Assembly: GCA_024403695.1 (NCBI GenBank)
Contig: JAKSRI010000020.1
Coordinates: 1-50,359 of the forward strand
DNA length: 50,359 bases
Direction: 5' to 3'
From: Saccharofermentans sp.
GTDB lineage: Bacteria; Bacillota; Clostridia; Saccharofermentanales; Saccharofermentanaceae
Shown: in pieces, positions 1-7,351 of the stretch
Numbering within the stretch: position 1 is the stretch's first letter
Layout of the letters: each line of letters opens with the position of its first letter
Notes under the pieces: generated by a model
Told to the model about the DNA's origin: nothing
Seen by the model: the letters and a program-made list of their open reading frames with translations, nothing else
The model's database searches: none
Translations under genes and position numbers: made by a program

Positions 1-1
1 A

Positions 2-1777
2 AAAGATTCAATGTATTATGTTGAAAAAATAATCTATAAATCAGGTTATTATTATGTTCGTTTATGTTATTTAGATGGTAATTATTATAAAAATGCATTT
101 TGTGTTTTGGATTCTCAATTTATTGTAGTTGATGAATATGATTTTACAGATGAGATGATTGGATGGGCATTGAGCGATGATAATCAAATAGTTGTAATCC
201 AATATGATAAAAGTGATTTGAGTAACTGTCATTTTCAACCTGTAAAATTAGATATAAAAACAGGTGCAATTGATGAGTTAACGGTTGATTCAGATTTATT
301 AGAAAAATATATTTATGGTCAAATGTGTATATCAGAAGATGGATATATCTATTCAGCTAATAAAGAATTAACAATATCCAAAATGAACTTGCTAACGGGT
401 GAAGAGACAATTGTAGCTGATCTTAATAATACAAATATTGACTTATTTGATTATAATTGCAGCAAATTGCTTTATTGTGATGATGTAAACATTGTATTGG
501 TTAAGCAAACATTTTATCCTAGTGAACCATTGAATAATGTATGTTATTCATTAAGCAAAATGAATTCTAATCCTAATGTTGGTAAACAAATACTTTACGT
601 GGCTCCTTACTTTAAGGTTAATTCTTTGGCCGGTAGTGCGATTAAGCAAATGAATGAAACAAGTGATAATACATATATATATGTAACAATGAAATACAGT
701 ACATTGATATTTGATGATTATGACAACGTTAATGATTCAACAATTAATCAATACAACCGAGATATTGCGTTGCTTAATGTGCTGAAACAAGATATTAGGA
801 ACGGAGAGGGACCAGATGTTTTATTGGATTTTGGTCGTTTTTCTGCTTTAAATGATGGTGAATATTTGTATAATTTGCTGTCTGTTGTTAATGATTCAAG
901 TCGTTTTAATCGTGATGATTATTTTGAGAACATTTTTGATGCATTTATAAAGGAAGATGCATTATATCAAATGCCTGTAAGTGTTTGTATTGGAGGAGTA
1001 TATGCTGATGAGTCAGCTACAAATGGTGCTGGGTTTACATATGAAGAATTTATTGACTATATTGGCACTGCATGTAACGGAGCTGATCCATTAGAATTTG
1101 AATTTGGCAGAGATAGATGCTTTTATGTAATGATTAAAAGTTCATATAACGAGTTATACGGAAATAATCATACATTTAGTGCTAATAGTGATTCGTTTAG
1201 AAGCATATGTAAATATGTGTCTACTATGAATGAGCAAGCAAGTTTAGCAATCAATACCAATGCGGCGTCATTTCAGGAATTTAATGGAATTCATTTTGAT
1301 TTGTCTAAGTTGATAATTAAGGATGATAGACAGCTATACGGAATGCCTTCTATTTCGGGTGATAAAGGACCTATTGTATTTCCATATGAATCAGTAGGGA
1401 TAACTACATGTACATCGCAGTTTGATAGTGCGTTTGAGTTTGTTAATAGTTTATTAAGTAAGGATGTTCAAGCTGATAATGTGAGTCACAATCCGATAAA
1501 TAAAGAAGCATTTGAGTATTATGCAGAAGATGCTATTAGGTATTCTAATAAGTATATTTTGGAAAACTATGGACTTTATGATTACTACGATGAAAGCATA
1601 ATTGATGAATATATAAAGTATATATGTTCTGCAAATACTCCTTATTTAGGTGATGATTATTCCATATTAATAATGAGTGAAGAATTGCAACCTTTCTACC
1701 AAAAACAAAAAAATATAGATGAAGTAGTAGATATTATTGATAGTCGAGTTAATAAAATGATTGATGAGAATAAGTAA
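2..1777 (+). CDS. Solute-binding-like extracellular protein, 5' partial
   Basis: The frame is open to the left edge (no stop in the three codons before the ATG at 11, and no ribosome site there), so the gene probably starts outside the window and its signal peptide is not visible. About the first 190 residues read as short beta-strand repeats ending in charged turns, like the propeller-type N-terminus of large Lachnospiraceae lipoproteins. Residues from about 200 resemble an ABC-type extracellular solute-binding domain (an IKQMNE helix, a GPDVLLDFG strand, a late YYxEDAIRYSNKYI helix). The gene is strongly A/T rich, favouring AAA, TTA, ATA and AAT, unlike the decarboxylase gene that follows. 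No transporter genes are adjacent. The solute-binding assignment is an inference. Confidence 0.6.
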   Translation, partial: KDSMYYVEKIIYKSGYYYVRLCYLDGNYYKNAFCVLDSQFIVVDEYDFTDEMIGWALSDDNQIVVIQYDKSDLSNCHFQPVKLDIKTGAIDELTVDSDLLEKYIYGQMCISEDGYIYSANKELTISKMNLLTGEETIVADLNNTNIDLFDYNCSKLLYCDDVNIVLVKQTFYPSEPLNNVCYSLSKMNSNPNVGKQILYVAPYFKVNSLAGSAIKQMNETSDNTYIYVTMKYSTLIFDDYDNVNDSTINQYNRDIALLNVLKQDIRNGEGPDVLLDFGRFSALNDGEYLYNLLSVVNDSSRFNRDDYFENIFDAFIKEDALYQMPVSVCIGGVYADESATNGAGFTYEEFIDYIGTACNGADPLEFEFGRDRCFYVMIKSSYNELYGNNHTFSANSDSFRSICKYVSTMNEQASLAINTNAASFQEFNGIHFDLSKLIIKDDRQLYGMPSISGDKGPIVFPYESVGITTCTSQFDSAFEFVNSLLSKDVQADNVSHNPINKEAFEYYAEDAIRYSNKYILENYGLYDYYDESIIDEYIKYICSANTPYLGDDYSILIMSEELQPFYQKQKNIDEVVDIIDSRVNKMIDENK

Positions 1778-2058
1778 CAGATTATTTGTTGGTAATACAG
1801 ATACAGTATTTTTGGGTGAATTGTATAGCAATTAAGCGGGACCTTAAGGATTGCTAATGTGCAAAAAGCAAGTCATCAAATTCATCACATATTTTTGCTG
1901 ATACAAATTATGCCAAAGAACAAGAAATTGCTGAGGCATTTAGAGAAGAATGTGTGTACATTTATGTCATAGTGGGTGTCAGGTCAATAAGGCAGAAATA
2001 TGAATAGGATATTATTCTCAGCTATAATGACTCATTGGAATCTATAGATTAATTATTG
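1778..2058. other. Gene-free A/T-rich stretch, possible coding remnant
   Basis: No supported gene lies here. From about 1858 to the TAG at 2007 one frame stays open for about 49 codons (it includes ADTNYAKEQEIAEAFREE) but lacks a start codon with a ribosome site, so it may be the decayed 3' end of a gene. Its last eleven codons are the dispersed repeat described separately. Confidence 0.5.
1975..2007 (+). repeat. Dispersed repeat, copy A (33 identical bases)
   Basis: These 33 bases are identical to 33878-33910. Similarity continues for about 20 bases to the right with four substitutions (ATATT, TTCTCAG, TATA and TGA blocks conserved) and ends at a shared CATTGGAAT/CATTTGGAAT after an 8-9 base length difference. 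Both copies lie in A/T-rich DNA next to lipoprotein-like genes. In both, the repeat in one frame reads GVRSIRQKYE then TAG. Confidence 0.85.
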
Positions 2059-2087
2059 TTGACTTTGAAGTCATTCACTAATATTAT
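2059..2087 (+). promoter_or_regulatory. Predicted promoter of the decarboxylase-like gene
   Basis: TTGACT at 2059-2064 and TATTAT at 2082-2087 are separated by 17 bases, close to the sigma-A consensus. Initiation would fall near 2094, just before the hairpin at 2101, giving a leader of about 80 bases. Confidence 0.6.
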
Positions 2088-2100
2088 AATTAAGCACAAG

Positions 2101-2135
2101 GTCGTGCGTCCCATAGGGGGCGTGCGACTTTTTTT
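2101..2135 (+). terminator. Intrinsic terminator or leader attenuator hairpin
   Basis: A 12-pair stem (2101-2112 with 2117-2128, three G-T pairs) closes an ATAG loop and is followed by seven T. It sits downstream of a good promoter and only 40 bases before the next start codon, with no obvious promoter in between. It may therefore act as an attenuator or a 5' stabilising hairpin rather than an ordinary end-of-gene terminator. Confidence 0.75.
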
Positions 2136-2174
2136 ATGGAAAATGGAAAATGAAAATATGTGAGGAAAACAAAA

Positions 2175-3449
2175 ATGGCAAAGAAAGTATTTGTAACTAA
2201 GGAGAAAGCGCAGGCTATCGCAGCACAGTATCCAACACCTTTTTATCTTTATGATGAGGCTGGAATTCGTGAGAGATGTCAGCAGGTAAAGGATGCATTC
2301 TCATGGAACAAGGGATTCCGTGAGTATTTTGCAGTTAAGGCTACTCCTAATCCATATATTATTAGTATCTTGAAGGAATACGGCTTCGGATGCGACTGTT
2401 CTTCTGAGGCTGAACTTCGTATGGCTGAGGCTATAGGCGCTACAGGCGATCTTATTATGTTTTCCTCAAATGAGACACCTCCTCATGAGTTCAAGTATTG
2501 TAATGAGCTTGGAGGAATTATTAACCTCGACGATATTACTCACATCGAGACAATTAAGGAAGTTATCGGTGATAAGTTCCCAGAGACAATGAGCTGCCGT
2601 TTTAATCCAGGTGGTGTTTTCACACTCTCTAATGGCATTATGGATAACCCAGGTGATGCTAAGTATGGTATGACTGAGGCACAGCTTTTTGATGCCTACA
2701 GACAGATGAAGGAGCATGGTGTTAAGAAGTTTGGTATTCACGCATTCCTTGCAAGTAATACTGTAACAAACGAATATTATCCAGCTCTTGCAGGTCAGCT
2801 CTTCGAGCTGGTTGTTCGCATTAAGAACGAGCTCGATATCGAGTTTGCTTTCGTAAACCTTTCTGGTGGTGTAGGTATTGGTTATAAGCCAGAGGATACT
2901 CAGAATGATATCGCTGTAATCGGTGCAGGAGTTAAGGAACAGTTCGAGAAGATCCTCGTTCCAGCAGGTATGGGCGATGTTGCTATCTATACTGAGATGG
3001 GAAGATATATGCTTGCTCCATATGGTGCGCTTATTACTAAGGCAATCCACGAGAAGCACACTTATAAGGATTATATTGGTGTTGATGCTACAGCAGCAAA
3101 CCTTATGAGACCAGCTATTTACGGTGCTTACCACCATGTAACAGTACTTGGTAAGGAAGACGCACCTCACGATCATAAGTACAATGTTGTTGGCGCACTT
3201 TGTGAGAACTGTGACCAGTTCGCTAAGGATAGAATGCTTCCTGAGATTGAGAAGGGTGACTTGCTCTTTATCCATGACGCAGGCGCACATGGTTTCGCCA
3301 TGGGTTATAACTATAACGGTCGTCTCTGGTCTGCAGAGATTCTCCTTCAGGCTGATGGTGAGGCTAAGCTTATCCGTCGTGCGCAGACAATAAATGACTA
3401 TTATGCGACATTTGACTGCACAGAATTTGGAGACAAGTTAATTAAATAA
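2175..3449 (+). CDS. Diaminopimelate decarboxylase-like PLP enzyme
   Basis: Fold-III (alanine racemase-type) PLP decarboxylase. FAVKATPNP near residue 55 carries the Schiff-base lysine, GGVGIGY near residue 233 is the glycine loop for the PLP phosphate, EMGRYMLAP replaces the usual EPGR motif, and GALCENCDQ plus MGYNYNGR supply the conserved Cys and Tyr at the active site. I start at ATG 2175 because GTGAGGA at 2160-2166 is a ribosome site at good spacing; the upstream GTG would sit inside it. A canonical LysA lies at 29460-30707, so this copy may have another substrate (ornithine/lysine-type or carboxynorspermidine-type). The hairpin leader suggests regulated expression. Family assignment is firm, substrate is not. 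Confidence 0.85.
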   Translation: MAKKVFVTKEKAQAIAAQYPTPFYLYDEAGIRERCQQVKDAFSWNKGFREYFAVKATPNPYIISILKEYGFGCDCSSEAELRMAEAIGATGDLIMFSSNETPPHEFKYCNELGGIINLDDITHIETIKEVIGDKFPETMSCRFNPGGVFTLSNGIMDNPGDAKYGMTEAQLFDAYRQMKEHGVKKFGIHAFLASNTVTNEYYPALAGQLFELVVRIKNELDIEFAFVNLSGGVGIGYKPEDTQNDIAVIGAGVKEQFEKILVPAGMGDVAIYTEMGRYMLAPYGALITKAIHEKHTYKDYIGVDATAANLMRPAIYGAYHHVTVLGKEDAPHDHKYNVVGALCENCDQFAKDRMLPEIEKGDLLFIHDAGAHGFAMGYNYNGRLWSAEILLQADGEAKLIRRAQTINDYYATFDCTEFGDKLIK

Positions 3450-3485
3450 TTAACAATTAACGAACAAAACATAAACAAACGAATA

Positions 3486-3543
3486 AAAGTCTTTCGCGAG
3501 CTTCGTAATAATGTTATTATGAGTTCACGTAAGACTTTATTTT
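3486..3543 (+). terminator. Predicted terminator after decarboxylase-like gene
   Basis: An outer stem AAAGTCTT (3486-3493) with AAGACTTT (3531-3538) encloses an inner hairpin CGTAATAA/TTATTATG (3504-3521), followed by ATTTTATT. It separates the decarboxylase gene from the kinase gene. Confidence 0.6.
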
Positions 3544-3570
3544 ATTGTTCTATGTAGAGGGGTTATTCAA

Positions 3571-4890
3571 ATGACAGGTGAGTATTTAACAATTAAAGAA
3601 GTATCAGAGGCCTGGGGTATATCTGCCAGACGTGTTCAGATTCTTTGTACTGAGGGTCGTATTCAGGGCGCATTTAAGAGAGGTCGTACATGGCTTATTC
3701 CTAAGACTGTAGCTAGACCTGACGACAGACGTGTGAAGTCTTCTGAGGTAAATGAGAAGTATTTCTCTACAGAGCTTCACGAGAAGGACCTGGAATTCCT
3801 CTTCAGCTTCCTTCACGAGATGCGTCAGAATGTTAGTTCCATTCTTGGTTTCTCTGAACTGGCAACATCTAGAATTAAGGACCCAGCAGCTGCATTATCT
3901 TATATCAATAACATCAGTACATCTGGTTCTGAACTTCTGGAGATGGCGAATAACTTCATGACAATTATTCAGGTTGAGCGTGGTGAGATCGAGCCTGAAT
4001 ATAAGGTTAACCACATTTCAGAAAGTGTTGATGCTGCTTTTGCCCAGCTCCTTTCCAAGGCGCATGACAACAGCATTATCGTTAGATGTAATAAAGAAAT
4101 TACACATGAGTATGTGTATATAGATGATATTTTGTGGAAGAACGTTATCGAGAACATTATTAATTTTGTCATTAAAAATACACAGCGTGGTGGTTCCGCT
4201 AAGATTGGTTTGACAGAGGTTGATCTCGACGGTCCAGATAGATGTATCTTCAGAATTTCTATTGATATTGCAGGTGGTACAGTAGGTAAGGACTTTGCAA
4301 AGTTCCAGCGTACTGATACTTTATTCTTGGCAATTAAGCGAGTAATCGAGTTCCTTGGCGGTCACTTTATTACTGCTTCTGATAATTATCGTTCAGATAA
4401 CCTTTCTTACTCTAGTTCAGATATTAAGTTGGCTTTTGAAGCTCCATTTAAGATCGCACCATCTGAGGTTGCTGAAGCATCCGAGGACGGAGAGGTTGAT
4501 GGTGACAAGTATAAGGGAATGCGAGTTCTCGTTGCTGAGGATAATGTTCTTAATAGAACTGCAGCTCAGATGATTCTCGAGGATGCTGGTTTTGTTGTAG
4601 AGACAGCTGAGGATGGAATCTTCGCTGTAGCGATGGTGGAGAGAGCGCTACCTAACTATTACGATCTTATTCTTATGGATTTGCAGATGCCTAATGTTAA
4701 TGGTGTGACAGCTACTAAGCTTATCAGGGCCCTCAGAGATTCTAGCAAGGCATCAATTCCGGTATTTGCTATGACTGCGAATGTATCTGAGAAGGATAAG
4801 AAGGATGCTCTTGCAGCTGGTATGAATGGGTTCTTGGAGAAGCCAATTGATTTGAATAAGCTTTATAAACTGCTTGATGTGATTAAGTAA
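3571..4890 (+). CDS. HTH-histidine kinase-receiver hybrid protein
   Basis: No membrane segment or signal peptide, so cytoplasmic. Residues 5-50 form a MerR/excisionase-like helix-turn-helix (YLTIKEVSEAWGISARRVQ followed by a GRTWLIPK wing). Residues 73-110 are a dimerisation/phosphoacceptor helix with FLHEMRQN, His82 in the position of HExR boxes. Residues about 190-300 correspond to the ATPase domain: an N-box-like stretch (NVIENIINFVIKN) remains, but no DxGxG box is recognisable, so ATP binding is doubtful. Residues 317-438 are a complete receiver domain with AEDN acidic residues, Asp370 in LILMDLQMP and a late KP pair. The Hpt protein 39 bases downstream is the obvious partner. A DNA-binding domain on a hybrid kinase is unusual. 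Confidence 0.85.
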   Translation: MTGEYLTIKEVSEAWGISARRVQILCTEGRIQGAFKRGRTWLIPKTVARPDDRRVKSSEVNEKYFSTELHEKDLEFLFSFLHEMRQNVSSILGFSELATSRIKDPAAALSYINNISTSGSELLEMANNFMTIIQVERGEIEPEYKVNHISESVDAAFAQLLSKAHDNSIIVRCNKEITHEYVYIDDILWKNVIENIINFVIKNTQRGGSAKIGLTEVDLDGPDRCIFRISIDIAGGTVGKDFAKFQRTDTLFLAIKRVIEFLGGHFITASDNYRSDNLSYSSSDIKLAFEAPFKIAPSEVAEASEDGEVDGDKYKGMRVLVAEDNVLNRTAAQMILEDAGFVVETAEDGIFAVAMVERALPNYYDLILMDLQMPNVNGVTATKLIRALRDSSKASIPVFAMTANVSEKDKKDALAAGMNGFLEKPIDLNKLYKLLDVIK

Positions 4891-4929
4891 TTTATTAATA
4901 AGGGATAAAGGTATCGGGGAGGATCTTTT

Positions 4930-5295
4930 ATGACTGTAAAAGAGTGCTATGAGAAAATTGGAGGCAATTACAATGAAGCTGTGGGGCGCTTCAGAAGTGA
5001 TTCGAATATTGTAAAGTTTTTTGCGTTATACATGAATGACACCAGTATTGATGATATGAAGACTGCATTCTATGCGCAGGACTACGAAAGCGCTTTTCGT
5101 TCTACACATACACTTAAGGGCGTTCTTCGTAATATGGCTTTTACTGACCTGGCTGATCTGGTGACAGTTATTACTGAATTCCTTCGTGGAAACAGTGATA
5201 TTCCTGCAGCAATCAGGATGTTTCCGATTGTAGTAGCGAAGGCTCAGGCGACCAAGGAGACAATTGCCGAGTTCTTAGCCGAGCGTGATGTATAA
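4930..5295 (+). CDS. Hpt (histidine phosphotransfer) domain protein
   Basis: A 121-residue all-helical protein with the Hpt signature RSTHTLKGVLRNM. His60 is the predicted phosphoacceptor, with the conserved Lys three residues later and a small-residue turn. The length equals a single Hpt domain. It follows the hybrid kinase by 39 bases, has its own GGGGAGGA ribosome site and ends at a strong terminator, so the two genes form a two-gene operon. It probably exchanges phosphate with the receiver at Asp370 of the upstream protein. The final response regulator is not in this neighbourhood, unless it is the HTH of the hybrid itself. Confidence 0.88.
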   Translation: MTVKECYEKIGGNYNEAVGRFRSDSNIVKFFALYMNDTSIDDMKTAFYAQDYESAFRSTHTLKGVLRNMAFTDLADLVTVITEFLRGNSDIPAAIRMFPIVVAKAQATKETIAEFLAERDV

Positions 5296-5300
5296 AATAA

Positions 5301-5331
5301 GGGGTTCACATCATTAAAGTGAACCCCTTTT
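5301..5331. terminator. Bidirectional terminator
   Basis: GGGGTTCAC (5301-5309) pairs perfectly with GTGAACCCC (5319-5327), followed by TTTT. It lies between the Hpt gene and the convergent reductase gene, with A/T-rich tails on both sides. Confidence 0.85.
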
Positions 5332-5343
5332 AATTTGCAGTGA

Positions 5344-6369
5344 TTATTTTACTGATACTTTGCCTGCGAGAATTTCCTTATAGTCTTCAAGGTTCTTCCT
5401 GAGAAGAACAGGAATGTTCAGTTCGTAAGGACAGCGGGTTTTACATTTACCGCAGTCGATGCATTTTTCTATCTTCATCATCTCGGCCTGCCAGCTCTCA
5501 CTTAGGAATCCCTCAGACGGTGCGCGGCGTATGAGTTGTGACATACGTGCACACTGGTTTATCTGAATATCAACTGCGCAAGGCATACAGTAACCACAGC
5601 CTCGGCAGAAGTCGCCCAGCAATTCCTCGCGATCTTGGCGGATGAATTCCTCTATGTCAGGTGTCATAGTTGCCGGATTGTCAAAGAATGATAGCCATTC
5701 ATTAAGTTCAGATTCTTTCTGAATGCCCCAGATAGGGAGTACATTGTAGTCGCTCATAAAGGCCATGCAGGCGCGTGAATTAGTAAGCAGTCCACCAGAC
5801 AATCCCTTCATGGCAATGAAGCCGATATTAAGTTCTTCACATCTCTTAACAAGGGCAATATCTCGCTCTGTCGCCAGATAGCAGAAAGGGAACTGGAGAG
5901 TCTCGTAAAGGCCGCTCTCGACGATTTCCTCAGCGATACCAATCTTATGTGCTGTGATGCCGATGTGGCGGATTAGGCCCTTGTCACGGGCTTCTACCAT
6001 AGCCTCGTACATGCCTGTGCCATCCCCAGGTCTGTAGCACTGCTTTACACAGTGGAGTTGGTAAATGTCCAGGTAAGAGGTGCGCAGATTCTTCAAAGTT
6101 GTGTCGAGGTCAGCCCAGAACTGTTCTGGAGTGGTGGCAGTCGTCTTGGAGGCGAGGCAAACCTTTTCGCGCATGTGCTCGAAAGCAACGCCTACCTTAA
6201 TCTCCGAGTCAGAGTAAGCGCGGGCGGTGTCGAAGAAAGTCATGCCACCTTCGTAGGCCTTATGCAGAAGTTTAACTGCCTCCTCCAGGCTGATGCGCTG
6301 GATAGGGAGTGCGCCAAAAGCATTCTGTGGTGAAGTAATACCAGTTTTACCAAGAGTTACGGTACGCAT
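5344..6369 (-). CDS. Aldo/keto reductase with C-terminal 4Fe-4S domain
   Basis: The first 250 residues are an aldo/keto reductase TIM barrel: FFDTARAYSDSE gives the catalytic Asp and Tyr, LASKT the Lys, and DIYQLHCV the His, so the tetrad is intact. The C-terminus carries two cysteine clusters, CRGCGYCMPC and CIDCGKCKTRCPYE, characteristic of the Fe-S-containing reductase subfamily common in anaerobes. These enzymes probably take electrons through the clusters and reduce aldehydes or related carbonyls; the substrate is unknown. It lies 3 bases after the small acidic gene at 6373-6741 and is probably co-transcribed with it. Confidence 0.92.
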   Translation of the reverse strand: MRTVTLGKTGITSPQNAFGALPIQRISLEEAVKLLHKAYEGGMTFFDTARAYSDSEIKVGVAFEHMREKVCLASKTTATTPEQFWADLDTTLKNLRTSYLDIYQLHCVKQCYRPGDGTGMYEAMVEARDKGLIRHIGITAHKIGIAEEIVESGLYETLQFPFCYLATERDIALVKRCEELNIGFIAMKGLSGGLLTNSRACMAFMSDYNVLPIWGIQKESELNEWLSFFDNPATMTPDIEEFIRQDREELLGDFCRGCGYCMPCAVDIQINQCARMSQLIRRAPSEGFLSESWQAEMMKIEKCIDCGKCKTRCPYELNIPVLLRKNLEDYKEILAGKVSVK

Positions 6370-6372
6370 TAA

Positions 6373-6741
6373 TTAGTCCTCGTGAATGAAAAGTGTTAAG
6401 TCGCCGTCTACAAAGCCAATACCGATAGCCTGATATTTCTTCATTTCTTCGGCGTACTTACCACACTCGAGGTACTGCTTAAGATACTCAGTTGCCTCCT
6501 GCTGGATATCTGCCCAGGATGCTTCCTCTTCCCATGCGAAGAGGTCCTCACCTGATGTGTATGCTTCTTCGCAACACCAGGCGTATTCTTCGTCATCTGG
6601 GTCGAAAGTTGGAGTAGCCACGAGCTGAACAGCCCAGTTATTATCTTCATCGTCATAGAGGTTAAAGTTCAATGCTACAGCCTCTACCTTAAGTGCAGGC
6701 TCCATTACTCTGTCGAGCCATGTTGCAAATTCTTCGTACAT
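6373..6741 (-). CDS. Small acidic protein of unknown function
   Basis: 122 residues, very rich in Asp, Glu, Trp and Tyr (DPDDEEYAWCCEEAY, FAWEEEASWADIQQEA). It has no signal peptide or membrane segment and ends in a hydrophobic FVDGDLTLFIHED strand. AAGGAGA precedes the ATG at good spacing. It forms a two-gene unit with the downstream Fe-S aldo/keto reductase. I do not recognise the family; the composition suggests a soluble alpha/beta cytosolic protein. Confidence 0.75.
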   Translation of the reverse strand: MYEEFATWLDRVMEPALKVEAVALNFNLYDDEDNNWAVQLVATPTFDPDDEEYAWCCEEAYTSGEDLFAWEEEASWADIQQEATEYLKQYLECGKYAEEMKKYQAIGIGFVDGDLTLFIHED

Positions 6742-6829
6742 AAATTAAGTCTCCTTAATATCAATATTTTTCATTATAAACCAAATAGTAGTAGAATATG
6801 GTGGTAATTATTAAACGGAGGAACTATAT

Positions 6830-7267
6830 ATGCAGTTAAAAGAATTACAGCAGGCAATGATTGCAGCTATGAAGGCTAAGGATAAGGAGCGTAAAGACGC
6901 TATTTCTACACTTTATGGTGCAGCAAAGCAGCTTGGTATTGATAAAGGATGTCGTGAGGAAATTCCAGAGGATCTTGTAAATCAGGCTATTCTCGGTGAG
7001 CTTAAGGCAATCAAGGAGCAGATAGATACATGTCCTAAGGATAGAACAGAACTTCTCGAGCAGTTTAATTTTAAGAAGTCAGTTATCGAGGAATTCGCAC
7101 CTAAGATGCTTTCAGGAGAAGAAATCGAGAAGGTTATCAAAGAGAAGTTTGCAGACCTCCTTCTTGATGGCAACAAGGGTTCAATTATGAAGGCTGTCAT
7201 GGGTGAACTTAAGGGAAAAGCAGATGGCAAACTTATCAATGAAATTGTCGGAAAGCTTACAAAATAA
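6830..7267 (+). CDS. yqeY: GatB/YqeY domain protein
   Basis: 145 residues matching stand-alone YqeY proteins: an N-terminal helical half (MQLKELQQAMIAAMKAKDK) and a C-terminal half ending in the tRNA-binding-like GSIMKAVMGELKGKADGK segment shared with the tail of GatB. YqeY proteins are widespread and proposed to interact with tRNA or amidotransferase machinery, but the role is unsettled. CGGAGGAAC precedes the ATG. It is transcribed alone: divergent from the acidic-protein gene and closed by a terminator. Confidence 0.9.
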   Translation: MQLKELQQAMIAAMKAKDKERKDAISTLYGAAKQLGIDKGCREEIPEDLVNQAILGELKAIKEQIDTCPKDRTELLEQFNFKKSVIEEFAPKMLSGEEIEKVIKEKFADLLLDGNKGSIMKAVMGELKGKADGKLINEIVGKLTK

Positions 7268-7284
7268 GTCATTTTAACCAAAGG

Positions 7285-7309
7285 CCCTTCGTCATCGACG
7301 GAGGGTTTT
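7285..7309 (+). terminator. Terminator after yqeY
   Basis: CCCTTCGTC (7285-7293) pairs with GACGGAGGG (7297-7305), one G-T pair, ATC loop, followed by TTTT. Confidence 0.75.
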
Positions 7310-7312
7310 CTA

Positions 7313-7321
7313 TGGTAGAAT
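7313..7321 (+). promoter_or_regulatory. Extended -10 promoter of the DUF4214 gene
   Basis: TGGTAGAAT is an extended -10 element (TGN before TAGAAT) 31 bases before the ATG at 7352. No convincing -35 is seen because the yqeY terminator lies immediately upstream. Confidence 0.5.
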
Positions 7322-7351
7322 AAGACGGTAAATTTATTCGGAGGTTTATAT

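Noticed and set aside
1858..2007. Genuine small gene ending in the dispersed repeat
   Set aside because: The frame lacks a start codon with a ribosome site; kept only as a possible coding remnant.
2466..3290. Long minus-strand open frame opposite the decarboxylase gene
   Set aside because: It is a mirror of a highly biased coding sequence, has no ribosome site or recognisable domains, and the plus-strand frame has full enzyme motifs.
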